Origin: Endothia cerciana
Taxonomy: Eukaryota > Ascomycota > Sordariomycetes > Diaporthales > Cryphonectriaceae
DNA length: 64,000 nucleotides
Assembly: GCA_026119935.1 (NCBI GenBank)
Contig: JALRMH010000009.1
Location: 620,001-684,000 of the forward strand
Direction of reading: 5' to 3'
Part shown: piece by piece, positions 34,910 through 47,732 of the stretch
Numbering within the stretch: the first letter of the stretch is position 1
Layout of the letters: each line of letters opens with the position of its first letter
Notes under the pieces: model-generated
Told to the model about the DNA's origin: nothing
Seen by the model: the letters and a program-made list of their open reading frames with translations, nothing else
Database searches by the model: none
Translations under genes and position numbers: made by a program

Positions 34910-36983
34910 GAAGTTGGCGTTCTGGAGATCGCGTCCGTTGGACAAAGGGGTTGACCGCAACTACATCGTGGCATGTCCGTTTTCCTCGCATGCGCACGGG
35001 GGACACCCACGTTTGTTTCTGTTTGTAGATACTTTGGAGGAATTTCAGATACTAAGTACATATGATCATCGGTGCAATTATCCCCCAACGGCCATAGTCT
35101 ATTGCAGACGAGTGGATGGAGTTACGCCAGATTTTTTTATAATGGCCTTATGTCATATCATGGGTCCAGTGAAGTATAGTCTCCATCATCAACACGTTGG
35201 CCTGTATCTATGAGGCCTTACGGCCAAATTTGTGACCAGTCATGAGTCCTCTGGTGTGGAGAAGCCGAGCGGCGTGCACACTGCATTCCGGTCTCTCCCT
35301 CACGGAGCTTGCACCAGTTCACCTGCCCGCCATCTAGCGAGTGTCTCATACATCAATCGAACAATCCGGTTTCCATGGTTAAGCCCCATGGCTCTCAGAG
35401 TGAAAGGCTAAACCAGGATCTAGCGGGGACCTAGCGGACATCTAGACCGCTGTGTTTGCATTCCTATTGTAGACCACAGAGACTGGTAGCGAACATTGCG
35501 GCCACGCTCGCTATACTGTTGGGCCTGTACTATATCAGACTGACCCCTGCTTGGAAGACCAGAGGCTTAGATGCATGAGGTGCCGACCGCATATGCGGCT
35601 GCAAGGGTATCACGGGATGTACACGTGACCTCGCCTGTCGGGGAGGTCTATACTCAATGACGTCCTCTATGGGTTCCGTACAGACTATGGGCTTAAAGCC
35701 ACCAAGACATACGTGCCTCCTTCTTTGCCTTTTCTAGGTTACGAAGAATGAGCTCCACGGGGTCGCAGAGATTAGGGAGTGCTGGACGGGAGAAGTTCAA
35801 TTCCGCGAGGCTATTCCATGTGTGACGACGCTCTTTGGAGACACTGCTATAAGCAGGCCACGTGAGGCGGGCTTCTCTGCGCGTTCCCGCGCGAGGGACA
35901 CCAAAGGGCGGGGCTGCCCACCCAAGCAGGAATCTATCATGTACAGACATCGCCAAAGTACCGTGTTCTGATTCCGAAGCAGTGCATACCATGAAGGCCA
36001 TCCCAGAAGCCACATGTAACCTGATACTACGTTACTAGCCTCAATAAGGGCAGACGATATCAAACTCTAAATGCGAGTTTTGTCATTCCCTTTTGTAGAA
36101 GCGTGCAGCCCCGGTCCTCGAGGGCCCAGGATTATGGAACTCACCCGTCTAATGTGGGTTCTAAAGCACCATTCGGTTGCAACCCACCCGGTTCCAGCAC
36201 TGCGTTTAGCAATCCTGATCCCAGGTGACTGATAAAATGATAGATGCTCAGTGGTGGCTGTCTAGCACCCTGATCCACCCTTCCTTGGCTCGCCCACCAC
36301 ACCACACATTGGATGAAAGATAGGAAGTTTCTCAATGTTGCTGGCTAATTTGACATTTCTCAGGTCCACCTTACAGACCTGAGATGCTGTGGACGATTGT
36401 CACGGGCTCGCTTCACTAACGTCTGGGTCAAGCGCAGACTATTAAAGCTCTTCGTGCGAACCATCCTCGTCTAGGCAGGTGCGGGCATTCTGGTGTTGCC
36501 CGTTATCTTCAGATTCTGCCAAGATGCGCGCCAAGATGCTTGGTATCGCAACTAAGTTCCAACACGCGCTAGAACCCTCAGCCTTGCCTTCCATCGCCAT
36601 CCGCCAACCCGCCATCCAATTGTTGCTTCGAAGGCCTAGTCTCACGGACAGGCGTACCCAGCATTTAGGGACCGGCGCGTTGGGTGGTCATTACAATGGG
36701 GAAGGCAGGGAGATTATAAATTTTACCTTTAATCAGGGCCGTTCTTATCAAGCTTAATTCTAGCTTGGCAACGGGCTGCCGAACCTATCTCGCACTAGGC
36801 TGACCTGCTCTGCCGAGGGCCTTGCCGCCACGACGTTTACCTAGCACGCCTGACTATTTTATGCGTCCTGGATGGCCAAACCCTGAAATACTGCCCCAGC
36901 ACCCACCTTGGCTCTCGCGTGGCTCTGGACCCCGTTGCTCTGTCAAGCTCTCCGGGCCTGTGGTCTTCTCGAATCTGCCCAAG
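34910..36983. other. gene-poor 2.1-kb stretch, no gene supported
   Basis: Short scattered frames only. The last 150 bases lead into the transporter gene. Confidence 0.5.
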
Positions 36984-39941
36984 ATGCCTTTCAGCCTCCG
37001 CAGGCCGTTCGCACGGCGAACGACGGACCATCCCGTCATTGAGGACCAAGATGCAGGGGCTGCCGCCGGACCAAAGTATGATGCCGACAACAAGGCCATC
37101 CCCAGCAGCGATCAACCGGCCCAGGACGACGATGCTGGCGTCGCTTCCAGCGTGGACCAGTTGAAGAAGTTCAAGAAGACTCATCAGTGGGATTACAACT
37201 TGGACTATGAGACTATCGTACGTTTGCCCACAACACATTGCTCTCCTGAATGAGTCTTGTCCGTCTGGTCTGCGGCACATGGTGTCTCGGGCAGTGTCCG
37301 TGTAGTCTGGCTGGACAGAATCGGGAGGTGATCAGCCCATCCACTTGGCTTCCTCTTGGCTTTCACTGGGCTGCCTGGGCATCTTGGCGAGGTTTTCTTC
37401 TCTTGGCAGGCATAGGGCCTGAGGGAGACGACGACGTACTGACTGGTTGCAGGATGCTGCGAACAAGATTGCTCAATCCGATGATGTCGAGAAAACGGCC
37501 AACTTCGAGCATCAACTGCTGGAGGAGGACTCTCCTTACTTTGAAGTACGAGCTGCAGTCCGCAACTATGATGAGGACATGCCGGCGAACACAATCCGGG
37601 CCTGGGTGATCGGGATGGTCGCAACGACTGTCGTGTCCGCTGTGAACCTCCTGTTCTCCCTGCGCAACCCGTCCATCAATATCTATGTTTACGTCGTCCA
37701 GCTCCTCGCCTACCCAGTGGGATGCGGAATGGCCAGGGTAGGTGGACAAACAGTAACCCAGATTTGCCGGATAACTCTAACGCTGATATTAGGTCCTACC
37801 GAATCACGAATTCAACACGTTCGGAATCAAATGGAACCTGAACCCTGGCCCCTTCAACATCAAAGAGCATGCCGTCATTGTCATGATGGCCAATGTATCC
37901 ATCCAGGGAGGTGTCGCCTACGCCACCGACGTGCTTCTCGCCCAGCAGGTTATGTACAAACAGAGCTTCGGCTGGGGCTTCCAGATGCTCCTCGTCCTCA
38001 CGACGCAATGTCTTGGATTTGGTATGGCCGGAATCGTCCGGCGGTTCCTGATCTGGCCGGCCGCCATGATCTGGCCTCAGACCCTGGCCAACACAACTCT
38101 GATGTATACACTCCACGACCACACACCGGCCAATCCTGCTGAGACCAACGGCTGGAGCATCGGAAGGTACCGCTACTTCTTGTACGCCTTTGCTGGCAGC
38201 TTCCTCTGGTACTGGTTTCCCGGGTTCATTGCTCAGGGGCTCTCTTACTTCGACTGGATCTGCTGGATCGCACCAAACAATATGGTGATCAACCAGATTT
38301 TTGGAAATAATTCTGGATTCGGGCTCGTAAGTGGTGGGACTGAACTTCCTCCAGATGGGACCACACCCTGACCGTGTCTACTCATAGCTTCCCATCACGT
38401 TTGACTGGACCCTCATGACGGCGTTCGTTGGCAGTCCGCTGCCCTATCCTCTCTTCTCCATTGTCAACACTCTTCTCGGCGTTGTCATCTTCTTCCTCAT
38501 CGCTGGCCTCGGTGTTTTCTACACCAACACTTGGTGGACCCAATACCTGCCTATTTCTAGCGTAAGTCCTCTTCCTTCCACTGGGTAGTTGAAGCCCATC
38601 TAACAGCAAGTAGACGCATTCTTTCGACAACACCGGTGCGAGATACAATGTCGCGCAGATCTTGACTCCCCAGCTGGAGCTTGATGTTGCTCAGTACAAG
38701 GCCTATTCGCCCATATTTCTCGGCACATTCTTCGCCCTCACCTACGGTGTCTCCTTTGGTGCGCTCTCGTCCGTCATCGTGCACACCGCTATCTTCCACG
38801 GCGCCGAGATCCTCGAGCGTGGCAAGCTGGCCCGCAACCAGGACGCCGACGTTCATCTGAAGATGATGAGGAAATACACGGACACTCCCAACTGGTGGTA
38901 CTACAGTCTCTTTATCATCCTGTTCGCGATGTCATTGGTGACCGTTCTCTACTGGGACACTCATTTGACCTGGTGGGCAATGATCATCGCCATGCTCGTC
39001 TCCGTCGTCTTCCTTGTTCCTATCGGCATGGTTCAGGGAATCACGAACACGCAGCTTGGTCTCAACGTCCTCACAGAATTCATGGTCGGTTACATGCTCC
39101 CGGGCAAGCCTATTGCTATGATGCTGTTCAAGACCTACGGTTATATCACCATGGCGCAGGCTCTCTATTTTCTGCAAGACATGAAGTTTGGTCACTACCT
39201 CAAGGTTCCGGTGAGCATTTGCCCCTGAAACAAAATCTTTCCCAGCATTATGCTGACCATTCACAGCCTCGTGTTACCTTCACCGCACAGGTTTCCGCCT
39301 GTCTGTGGTCCTGTATCGTCCAGGTCGCCGTCTTCAACTGGGCCCTGGGCTCCATTGATGGCATCTGCGACGCTGACCAGCCCAACGGCTACACCTGCCC
39401 CGGCGCAAGTGTCTTCTACACCGCCTCGGTCGTCTGGGGGGTCGTCGGACCGGGCCGCGTCTTTGGCGCCGGCGGCATTTACTCCTCGCTGCAGTGGTAC
39501 TGGCTCCTGGGTGCCGCGCTCCCCGTCATCACCTGGTTCGCCGCGCGCCGCTTCCCCAGCAGCTCCATCCGCTACCTGCACTGGCCGCTCATCTTCGGCG
39601 GCTCCGGCCAGATCCCCCCCGCCACCGTGTACATCTACCTGTGCTGGGGTGCTGTGGGTCTGTTCTTCAACGGCTTCCTCAAGCGCAGGTTCAGGGGCTG
39701 GTGGGCCAAGTACAACTACATAACATCGGCCGGCCTCGACACGGGCCTGTACATCTCGACCCTGGTTATCTTCTTCGCACTGATCCTGCCACAGAAGGTC
39801 AACCCCCCGCAGTGGTTCATGAACCCTCCTGGGGATGGTAACCCGAACATCACCAACGCGTTTAACAATCTCGATACCAATGGCGCTGCTATCCCTCTTG
39901 CCGTTGCCGACGGAGAGACTTTCGGACCTGCTACCTGGTGA
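36984..39941 (+). CDS. OPT-family oligopeptide transporter
   Basis: Six exons (36984-37217, 37453-37737, 37793-38326, 38388-38561, 38614-39210, 39267-39941) encode 832 residues; every junction is phase 0. The first intron is long for this window (235 nt); the others are 52-61 nt. A polar N-terminal tail of about 100 residues precedes a highly hydrophobic protein with many membrane segments. The NPGPF(N) motif at 190-194, KEHAVIVMMA and the late PRVTFTAQVSA block identify the peptide-transporter clade of the OPT family, proton-coupled importers of tetra/pentapeptides or glutathione. It is expected in the plasma membrane. The nearest neighbour is the cellobiohydrolase, 2 kb upstream. Confidence 0.94.
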
Positions 39942-41274
39942 TATTACCAGCTCTTGTGGTATTGGAGCTGCGTCTCATCTCCAGGCCGGGCTCGCACCGT
40001 CCCACCACCAGATGATTGTGATGAGGCGGAGGACCCAGTGAGAGGATAGACGTGAACATGGAATATCCTGCGCTCATGGGCTGAGTATACCGGTTTGCCC
40101 ATCGACAAGTGGGTTCTCTATGTAGTTAGAACAACGCAGTAATGAGGGACACATTAGACATGATTCTTTGCCCTGAATGACCTTCTTTGCTGGGAGGACT
40201 AAGACGGTGATCGTGCACATCTTATGGTACTGTCAGAATTCTGACGGCACTCAGACAAGAAGTCTGTGGCCTCGGGAGATGGTACAAGTACCTTTGCTGT
40301 AAATGTAGCGCAACCTGGCGTCGATTAATATGGTTTCTTGCTCGAAAAGCTTGACGATGACGGACCGGCTCTCGTGAGCACGGCCGTGCCAGCATTATCC
40401 TGCTGAGAAGTTTGGATGCAATTGGAGTGGCTCTCAGCAGGAAGGCCGGGACGAGGCCGCTTCAAAGAACTAATGTCGCCTTCCAAGGATAATCTTGTGA
40501 ACTTTCCAGGGTAGACTTCCGCGGAGAACCTTGGTGCCGTCGAATTTCCAGTTCCGAGGAGCCTGACGAGAGGTGGCAGGTCGGGCTGTTGGCCACCAAC
40601 GGGGATGGTATTGCCTTTTGTTTTCCCTGGCGTTTTCTATCCTAATTTCTTTAGGCCCGTAGGAATGACATTTACCCTACCTAATTTCACTCTCAACCAG
40701 GGCGTTCACAATTCCCCCATGCTTTGCTATAGCCGGTGCGATAAAAGGCCATGGAGCAACGGTCCCTTGAAGAACCTTTGGACAACTTAAGTACGAGAGC
40801 CTTGTCTAGACCCAATGATTTTCACATTCGTCAGCATACATCGCGAGCTGCCTTCCAAGTTTTGAGCATCATCCAAAACCAAGCCAGGACGGCGTAATGA
40901 TCCATGGATGCGCCTGTTGGTAGCTGCGCGAAACCAGCCCAACGACAAGTACTGCCTGGCCATGACCTCGATCACTCTGCACGCTGCTCGTCCAGAGCGA
41001 TGAGGGGAAACAGGTGCCACTGGGAATAGGATGTGGAATATTTCCAGAGTATCGCGGGAAGCTTCAAAAGGCTTCACGTTGCACTCCACTGCCCCAGACG
41101 TAGCTTGTGATCTGCCTGTTCAGCTACCAATTTCTGAGTTCGCCACAGCGACCTAGTATTATCCTCAAGGTCAATATGATCCATTCTGGCCACCAACGCC
41201 AAGATGCAGAAAATCTCCAGGCCGATGTGGCACTCTCGTACGCCTTTATATCTAGCTCATAATCTGTCATCTTT
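39942..41274. other. intergenic, no gene supported
   Basis: Lies between the 3' end of the transporter and the 3' end of the first BTB gene. No coding evidence was found. Confidence 0.5.
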
Positions 41275-42350
41275 CTATTTCCGTGGACTGGCCTCGCGCC
41301 AGGGAATGATCTCCTTCTCGCTGCATCGCGGGCACCAAAGACGATTAGAAGTATTGTTTGCATCCAGGGTGAACGGATCCATCACACAACCTGTTCGATC
41401 GCCCCCCGTTCTGCAATTGCACCTTGCACATTGGCCATGACCATTACCAATCACGCCAGCAAAATGCTTCGGGGCCCACACTGCACCCATCATCCACGGG
41501 AGACTAGCGTAGGTCAGGAGGAGGTCCTTAGTAAATTCCTGAAGGTGGCCTGAGGCGTCTTCCGTCCTCAATCCATCCTCTCTGAGTGTTCCCCATCTTG
41601 TCACCCATACGAACTCCAAGAAAATCTTCTTTGGTATTCGCAAACCCCACTTGTATGCCGTTGGTATGGCCTCTTCGAGATCAAGTACCAGCGGAGTGAA
41701 TTTTTCTTCCTTATTACCCGGGCGGATCGTACAGACATCTTTAAGCTCTTTATCGCAATAAACTCCTATGGCAATCTCGACGGCTGTCTTCATCGACTCC
41801 AGTAAGAAGAAGTCAGCAGCTCGGTAGAGGTTGGTGCAAAAGGTGAAAAAGGGTTTTTCCCCAGCCAGTGCCGCCATGTCCGGTTCTACGCGGGTTTTAT
41901 CAGCATCTATCTGACTTTGGCTCGATTTCGTCTCTGCCGCTTGAGCTCATACCTTCTCCGTAAAGGTACTTGACCACGATTTCCACACTCTCCGCCTCCT
42001 GCTCCTCGATGGTGACCTTTCCAGTCTGGGCTTCCTAGAAAGGGTACCATTAGTCATAGGAAACATGTTATACATCAGTCTGGTTTATAGACTAGCATTA
42101 TAATAGCCGTCCAGGGCCCTTTTGAACCACGTGGACCGAGAACAGAGGATGAGCTTGTGGCATCGTAGCTCCATGTCTCCGCAGATGATCGTGACGTCAG
42201 CGAGGTACCCCGAGTCGAGCAGGCTGTTTGTGCCAATCTACTTAGTCATAACTATTACGCGCGCTGACTTTGACAATGGCACTGGAGGTCTGCGACATAC
42301 TTCAGATCACTGGCCCGGTATGGGGACAGCTTATCGTTCGGAGCAGCCAT
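41275..42350 (-). CDS. BTB/POZ-like protein with C-terminal putative zinc module (paralogue A)
   Basis: Four exons (42350-42301, 42223-42097, 42034-41953, 41885-41275) encode 289 residues. The N-terminal half is BTB-like: a strand-forming LLDSGYLADVTIICGD, then ELRCHKLILCSRSTWFKRAL, then TGKVTIEEQEAESVEIVVKYLYGE. The C-terminus has CARCNC ... WCPRC, a likely zinc site. Exons 2 and 3 are 127 and 82 nt, the same as in the other members. Intron 2 must start with GC (GCTAGT) to keep the phase, an unusual donor, so either a rare GC-AG intron or splice-site decay. Fungal BTB proteins often act as cullin-3 adaptors or transcriptional regulators; the role here is unknown. Confidence 0.75.
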
Positions 42351-43167
42351 CTGGGAATGCTCGTTTTCGTCAGGGGGAAAGCTGTTTGTGGTGGGAACTT
42401 TGCAAACGCATGTATAGGAAGAGAGGAAAGTGAAGGTGCCGTACTGTGCTATGAAACAAGGTGATGTAACCCATTGCCGCCGGTAGTAGCCGCCAGCTCC
42501 TCAAAGGGGATAATTAGTCAGTGAGGGGAACTGCGAAGCGCCGGCGTTCAACACTTAACTGCATCTGTGAGTAGCGTGTCACTTTTCTCGGTCTTCTGTC
42601 CAGGTAGGCACCTAACGGGTCACAAGGAGCAAACCGGGTGTCAGGAACTAGTTTTCACTAGAGAGCTGTCACTAGACTCACCATTTTTTCCGACGTCACC
42701 GAACCACACGTGGTAAGCACTCCAGAGAGGCTACAGGAAGGACTCGAAAAATCAAAGCATGTATTTGCTCGGACACCAAGATTTCTGTGGGAAAAATACA
42801 CCTCTCAAGGCATCTTTTTCTATGTGTATGATGTTGGGTACCATTGAGTACTGCCATATGATCAGAACGAAACGATTCGTCTGCCCCTACCCACTGTATC
42901 TGGTAGAAATCTCCCCTTCGTCATAGTGGCTGGTTCTGGCTACCCTGCCATCTTTCATCCGGAAGACTCCTCGTCCTCATAAGAAAGCCACGTTTTTGTA
43001 TGGGAAGATAACGCAAGTAATAAACAATAAAAAATAAAAAATAAAAGAGAGAGAGAGAGAAGGAAAAAAGAAATCAGAAGTTATTGCCAACAGTGAAGAA
43101 ATTTGTGGTCTTCGCTGTCTTCCATCCCCGGTAACGCAGCTGAAGCGACTCCCTGCCATTGATCCGC
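42351..43167. other. spacer between BTB paralogues A and B
   Basis: A/T-rich in its second half, with a short GA repeat near 43047-43061. No coding evidence. Confidence 0.5.
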
Positions 43168-44415
43168 TTAGGTGGGGGCACGCCAGGGCTTCCAATCCTT
43201 GTTGTTCTCCTCTTCGTTTCGGACACAGACCTGGCAGAACGCCTTTGTGGGCCTCAGCTCCAGCGACATGGGGTCAAAGTGCATAGGGTATCTGTCAAAG
43301 CGCCAGTTGCGAGCGCAGCCGGCGCACCCCCTGCAGGAAGGGCCCTCCTCGGATAGATGACTCGGAGCACCCATGGCAAGGAAACCCGACTGTGGGCCAT
43401 TATTCATCACGGTGAAGACATGGCTGCCGAGCTCGGGGTACTTCTGGTTCAGCTTCTCGATCATGACAGTGCCGAGGAGACAGCCTCGGGCGGCGAACGT
43501 GAAGTCTGCCAGTACGCGCTGAGCGGATGGTACTCGGCCATCTGGATTGTAAGCGGCCGCGACGGCGGCCTGGAAGTCCTTGGCGAACTCAGCCTCGGTC
43601 ATGGCGTGGGTCGGGTGCTTGCTGCCGATATATCGGTTGTTGCCGGAAACCACCCCGACTAGCTTGACTATGGGAGGGGTGGCCCAGAACTTTGAGGCAT
43701 CCTTGAGGTAGGGCTCCAGTTTGTTCCAGAGAAGGCAGGTGGCGTAGTTGACCATGCCGTCGACCATGAAATAATCCCCCAGTCGAATGAGTTCAACACA
43801 GTCAGCCATGGCGAGATCCTTCTCGTTCTCGAGACCTGCACGGACAGAGTTAGAATATCGAGGCATTGCAGTTGATCGCTCGAGAGGTAGACGTACCTCC
43901 AGCATAAGCGAAGTGGATTGTGCGATGTACCTGCTCGAACGTGAAGTTCTCGATGGTGACGATGCCGGTCTTCCCCTCCTTGTTTCAGAAAGAATGTTAG
44001 CGATGATCACAACTCAAGGCCTGGGGAGCATTATACAATGAAGTCGCCGGCGAGAGCGCTGCGGAAAAATCCAGACCGCGGACACAGGATCGCCTAAGTC
44101 CAGTCATGAGCTAAGTGAGACACAACTTTACTGGGAGAATGTCCATAGCGCTCTTTGAGGAGCATACCTTGTGGACTCTGATCTCATTGCCCCCACAGAT
44201 CACGGTGGCATCAGAGAAGGCCCTTGTATGCAACACCCTTAGGAAAACGTTGTCAGTCCCGGTCGAGTCGGAAGAAACGACTCAGCGATAACATACTCGA
44301 GATCGCCGTTCAGGTATTGAGCAGCCCGCTCAAAGGTCTTCTGGCGCTTGGCGGCGGGAGGCCCGTTGGAGCGAGTCTCACGACCAGAACGGGTTCGCCG
44401 GCGGGCGTCAGACAT
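43168..44415 (-). CDS. BTB/POZ-like protein with C-terminal putative zinc module (paralogue B)
   Basis: Five exons (44415-44297, 44237-44168, 44093-44037, 43978-43897, 43835-43168) encode 331 residues. A basic Arg/Lys-rich N-terminus (residues 3-26) resembles a nuclear-localisation segment. The BTB-like part reads AFSDATVICGGNEIRVHK, then AILCPRSGFFRSALAG, then EGKTGIVTIENFTFEQV. The C-terminus carries CRGCAGC ... FCQVC. One extra intron (44167-44094) splits the exon that is undivided in the other three; the pieces, 70 and 57 nt, sum to 127 nt. It has the same length as paralogue D. Confidence 0.85.
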
Positions 44416-45427
44416 TTTGAATGAGGGGTTTGAGATATTGGTGACTTTTGAAGATTGTGATTTGAGATTCTTCGATATGGCGAAGAATCTTCTTGAGGCC
44501 GCCTTTTCGTGTGTGAGACAAGTGCTCAAACAATGATGGTCTGCCAGAGAAATTGGAAGATTGTTGTTGTGGGTGAAACTGGTGAAGGAAGGAGGCGCTC
44601 GCGGAATCTGAGGGTATCTAGGTAAATTCAGGTGCGTGCAGCCGTGTGGGTTAAGAGCTGTGTGGGTCTCCACCTTTGTGGGTCTGCAGCCTTGTAAGTC
44701 GTCGGTCTACAACCTTCCAGTGCTACAGCCGCGTGTATGGCCGAGTGGAATTCGAAGTTCAAAGCCGGTAGTCATCCGAAGGAAGGACCTACAGGTATAT
44801 GAGGCCACTTTCAAAGGGTAGAAAGCTGTGTGAGGTAGGTTTTCATGGACTCTTGGATGTTGAGCTGTTGAACCTCGTGTGTGTGTAGGGGGCCTTTGGG
44901 ATTCAGTGCACAGCTTGACAAAAGTAATCAGAAAAGAGGCCCTGGAAGCATACCTGAATGCACTGGAATTGGTGTGAGTCTACTTTTAAAGGTACTTGTA
45001 ATACTTCAAATCTTTCCTGCGATGTGACTTCACATCGCAAGATGTAAAAATTGCTCGGAGAAGGGGCTTTATGAAAAAGATCATGAACTATTAAATCACC
45101 CACGAGAAGTGGGACATCACATGATTTGTCTACAAGTCTATAGGCAGCACATGATTGGGGAAATAATTAGCTCCTACGATTGCCCCGGTAACTATTTAAA
45201 GGCAGCCCTCACCTTTCAACTCCATGTCGAGCAATTCGCGGTTTCTGCAAATACCGTTCGACCTGCTTTCGCGTCCCAGCCTCAATTGTCGATTGGGACA
45301 CGATCGATTGGAACGACGTTAGCATAAGCAACCACAGAACTGCAATCATCGTGTCTACGGGCAGGATATCCGACTTCGACAACCTACCACTTACGCAATT
45401 CAAGACCAAGGGTCGCATAGGTGCGCG
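44416..45427. other. divergent spacer between BTB paralogues B and C
   Basis: Both flanking genes start outward from this 1-kb region, so it should hold two promoters. Variants of 'tgtgggt' recur near 44640-44690. No gene is supported. Confidence 0.45.
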
Positions 45428-46412
45428 ATGTCTAACATCAACACTATCGTGTTCCCCGGTGCCGTCAACCACCGCTCGGCTGATCTGGAGTATGCCCTAT
45501 ATGACCATGAGGTCCTAATCTTCGCTGACCCGTGAGAGAAACAGGTTGTTCGAGTCGGGAGCCTTCGCCGACTGCAAGGTCGTCTGCGGTGGGGATGGCA
45601 AGACCTGGAACACCCACCGAGCTGTCCTTCAGCGATCTCCCTTCTTCAGAGCCGCCCTGTCGCCTGTTTTCCTCGTAAGTGTAGCCTTGAACACACCCAA
45701 GGAAGGCATCAAGACTGACCAGATATTCTGCAGGAGGGCCAGACCGGTGTGATCACCCTCCAGAACTTCAGTTCTGACGAGATCGAGATGCTCCTGAAGT
45801 TCCTCTACGCTGGTGGTGAGTGTCTTCGAGGTGATGTGGAAGATGGGAATCGCATCTGCTCACTGGTAACACACAGAGATCGATCTCGACCATGTCACAG
45901 ACGACTCCATCATGACCATCTGCAACGACCTGGCCCACGTTGCCGACTACTTCTTTGTCGACAGCATGAATGAGTACGTCTTGTCGACCCTCGGCAAGTA
46001 CCTCGGTGGGAAGCTCCGCGCCATCTGCCATCTGCTCGCCAACCCCGTCGAGATGTACCGCCGCCAGGTACCCTCGAGCTACCTCGATGACCAGTTCCAG
46101 CGACTCGTCGATGCAGGCTTCGTGGACAACCTGTGCACCGCGATCGCTCAGGCCTACGACAGGCCCCGCGCCACCCGGGCCGCCTACGTCGATTTCGTGT
46201 ACGCCGCTCGCATTCACACCTTCAAGAATGACCAGATCCAGGAGCTGGTCGAGGACAGGCCCGAGTTCGCCCAAGACCTGGCTCAGGCCATGATGAATGG
46301 TCCTCGCTCCACCGTCTTCAAGGACGACGAGGCATTTAAGATGTGGTCTGACGGTGTCACCAATTTCGCTGACATTGTCGACGCCCTCTGGGCTCCACGA
46401 GCGAACCGCTAG
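45428..46412 (+). CDS. BTB/POZ-like protein lacking the zinc module (paralogue C)
   Basis: Four exons (45428-45489, 45545-45674, 45734-45815, 45877-46412) encode 269 residues. BTB-like features are LFESGAFADCKVVCGGDGKTWNTHRAVLQRS..FFRAAL and EGQTGVITLQNFSSDEIEMLLKFLYAGE. The following helical region (DDSIMTICNDLAHVADYFFVDSM...) matches the corresponding part of B. The protein ends in ALWAPRANR about where the others begin their CxxC pairs, so the zinc module is absent, probably lost. Exon 3 is 82 nt as in A and B, and its donor is a standard GTGAGT. Confidence 0.87.
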
Positions 46413-47732
46413 GTCGACGGCCGCTTGTCTCCTGCCACCCCACCTCCCCCTCCCACCCCCGGCGTGCTTCTTGAATGGCCTAAGTAACAAACCACACCAG
46501 TGATGGAAGTGGGAATCGGACAACGCATTTCAGAAACTATGGGAAAGGGCCTGTGGAGCTGTCAGGGGACTTCATTTGCTAGGGACAGAGTGACCTTATT
46601 TCGTGATAGTCAGGAGAATAGTCAAAGACTAAAGCATGAGCTCTTGACCTTTACCTGCGCCCTCGCATTACATGATGCTGTTTAATTCCGCCTCGTGACT
46701 CTCGCCATCATAGAAGGCGAACGGAGTAGATTGTTCTGACTCCTCATCATGGCTTGCCAAGCGGGCCTCATCACCAACCAACACTTCTAATCACTTTTTG
46801 TAGCCTCAGTGCCAAGTCCCAACGTTCATAAAGCCAAGGTAGGCCTGAAATAGTACTGAATTCTCCAGTGGTATATTCTAAAAGGAAGCACATAGTCCCA
46901 TTACTCTAGGTTCCCACAAGATGCTGTGTTGGGCTTGCATTCGGCAGGCGAGGTCGACGTTGACGTATCGGTGCAGGCGATGAGGAGCATCGTTCGATGG
47001 CATCGCTGCTGTATGAAAAACAACCAACAGCAATGTACAAGGTCAAGACATATGGAATCGGTAGGGTCAAAGCTATTACCGGCATCTTCAAGCCATCGTC
47101 AACAGGCTATTGTCACGATCCTTTCCAAATAACGACACCAGAAAGAACCACGAGCATCTCGCTTGCCCATGCGGTGGAGGCACCCAAAAATATCATTAAT
47201 TGTATTAGCGGCAGGCTGTCCTGACTAACCGTTCAGCCTCCTGGGCCTCGCTGCAAGTATCAATAGAATCATCGCCTGGGGTCATATTGAACGGCCATGG
47301 GTTTGGACAGGCGGAATGAGTTATTAGCAAGAGATTTAGTCTGTGACCCGTCACCCTTAACTAGGTGGATATCAACCTCTTACAATTGTTAACGGAGCAA
47401 CTGCGGCTTCCTCCGGATATCACTCGCCCCTTGAGTGCCTTCTCTTCACCAGCCCACCGCCCTGTCAAGATCACGTCAAGTCGTTGTATCATAATCTCAC
47501 GAGAACGGATACTAACCCATAAGCCGCCGTATGATATTTACTGTTGCGAAAGTACGATTTGCGATGGTATTATTTGCTGGTTTAGGCGCAGTCTTCTGAC
47601 CGCAAGTCCTGCAACAAAACGCTCTGGACCTCACGCATCCGTGGACTCCCAAACACCCTCAATCATCAAAGCAGCGCCACCAGTGTCAAAAGCTCAAAAA
47701 GCCACAGCTAAATGCCTTGTCACGAGCCTCCC
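46413..47732. other. convergent spacer between BTB paralogues C and D
   Basis: No intact gene is seen. Short low-confidence stretches resemble BTB-gene fragments (minus strand near 47240-47270 codes an AQEAERL-like string), too short to call. Confidence 0.4.
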
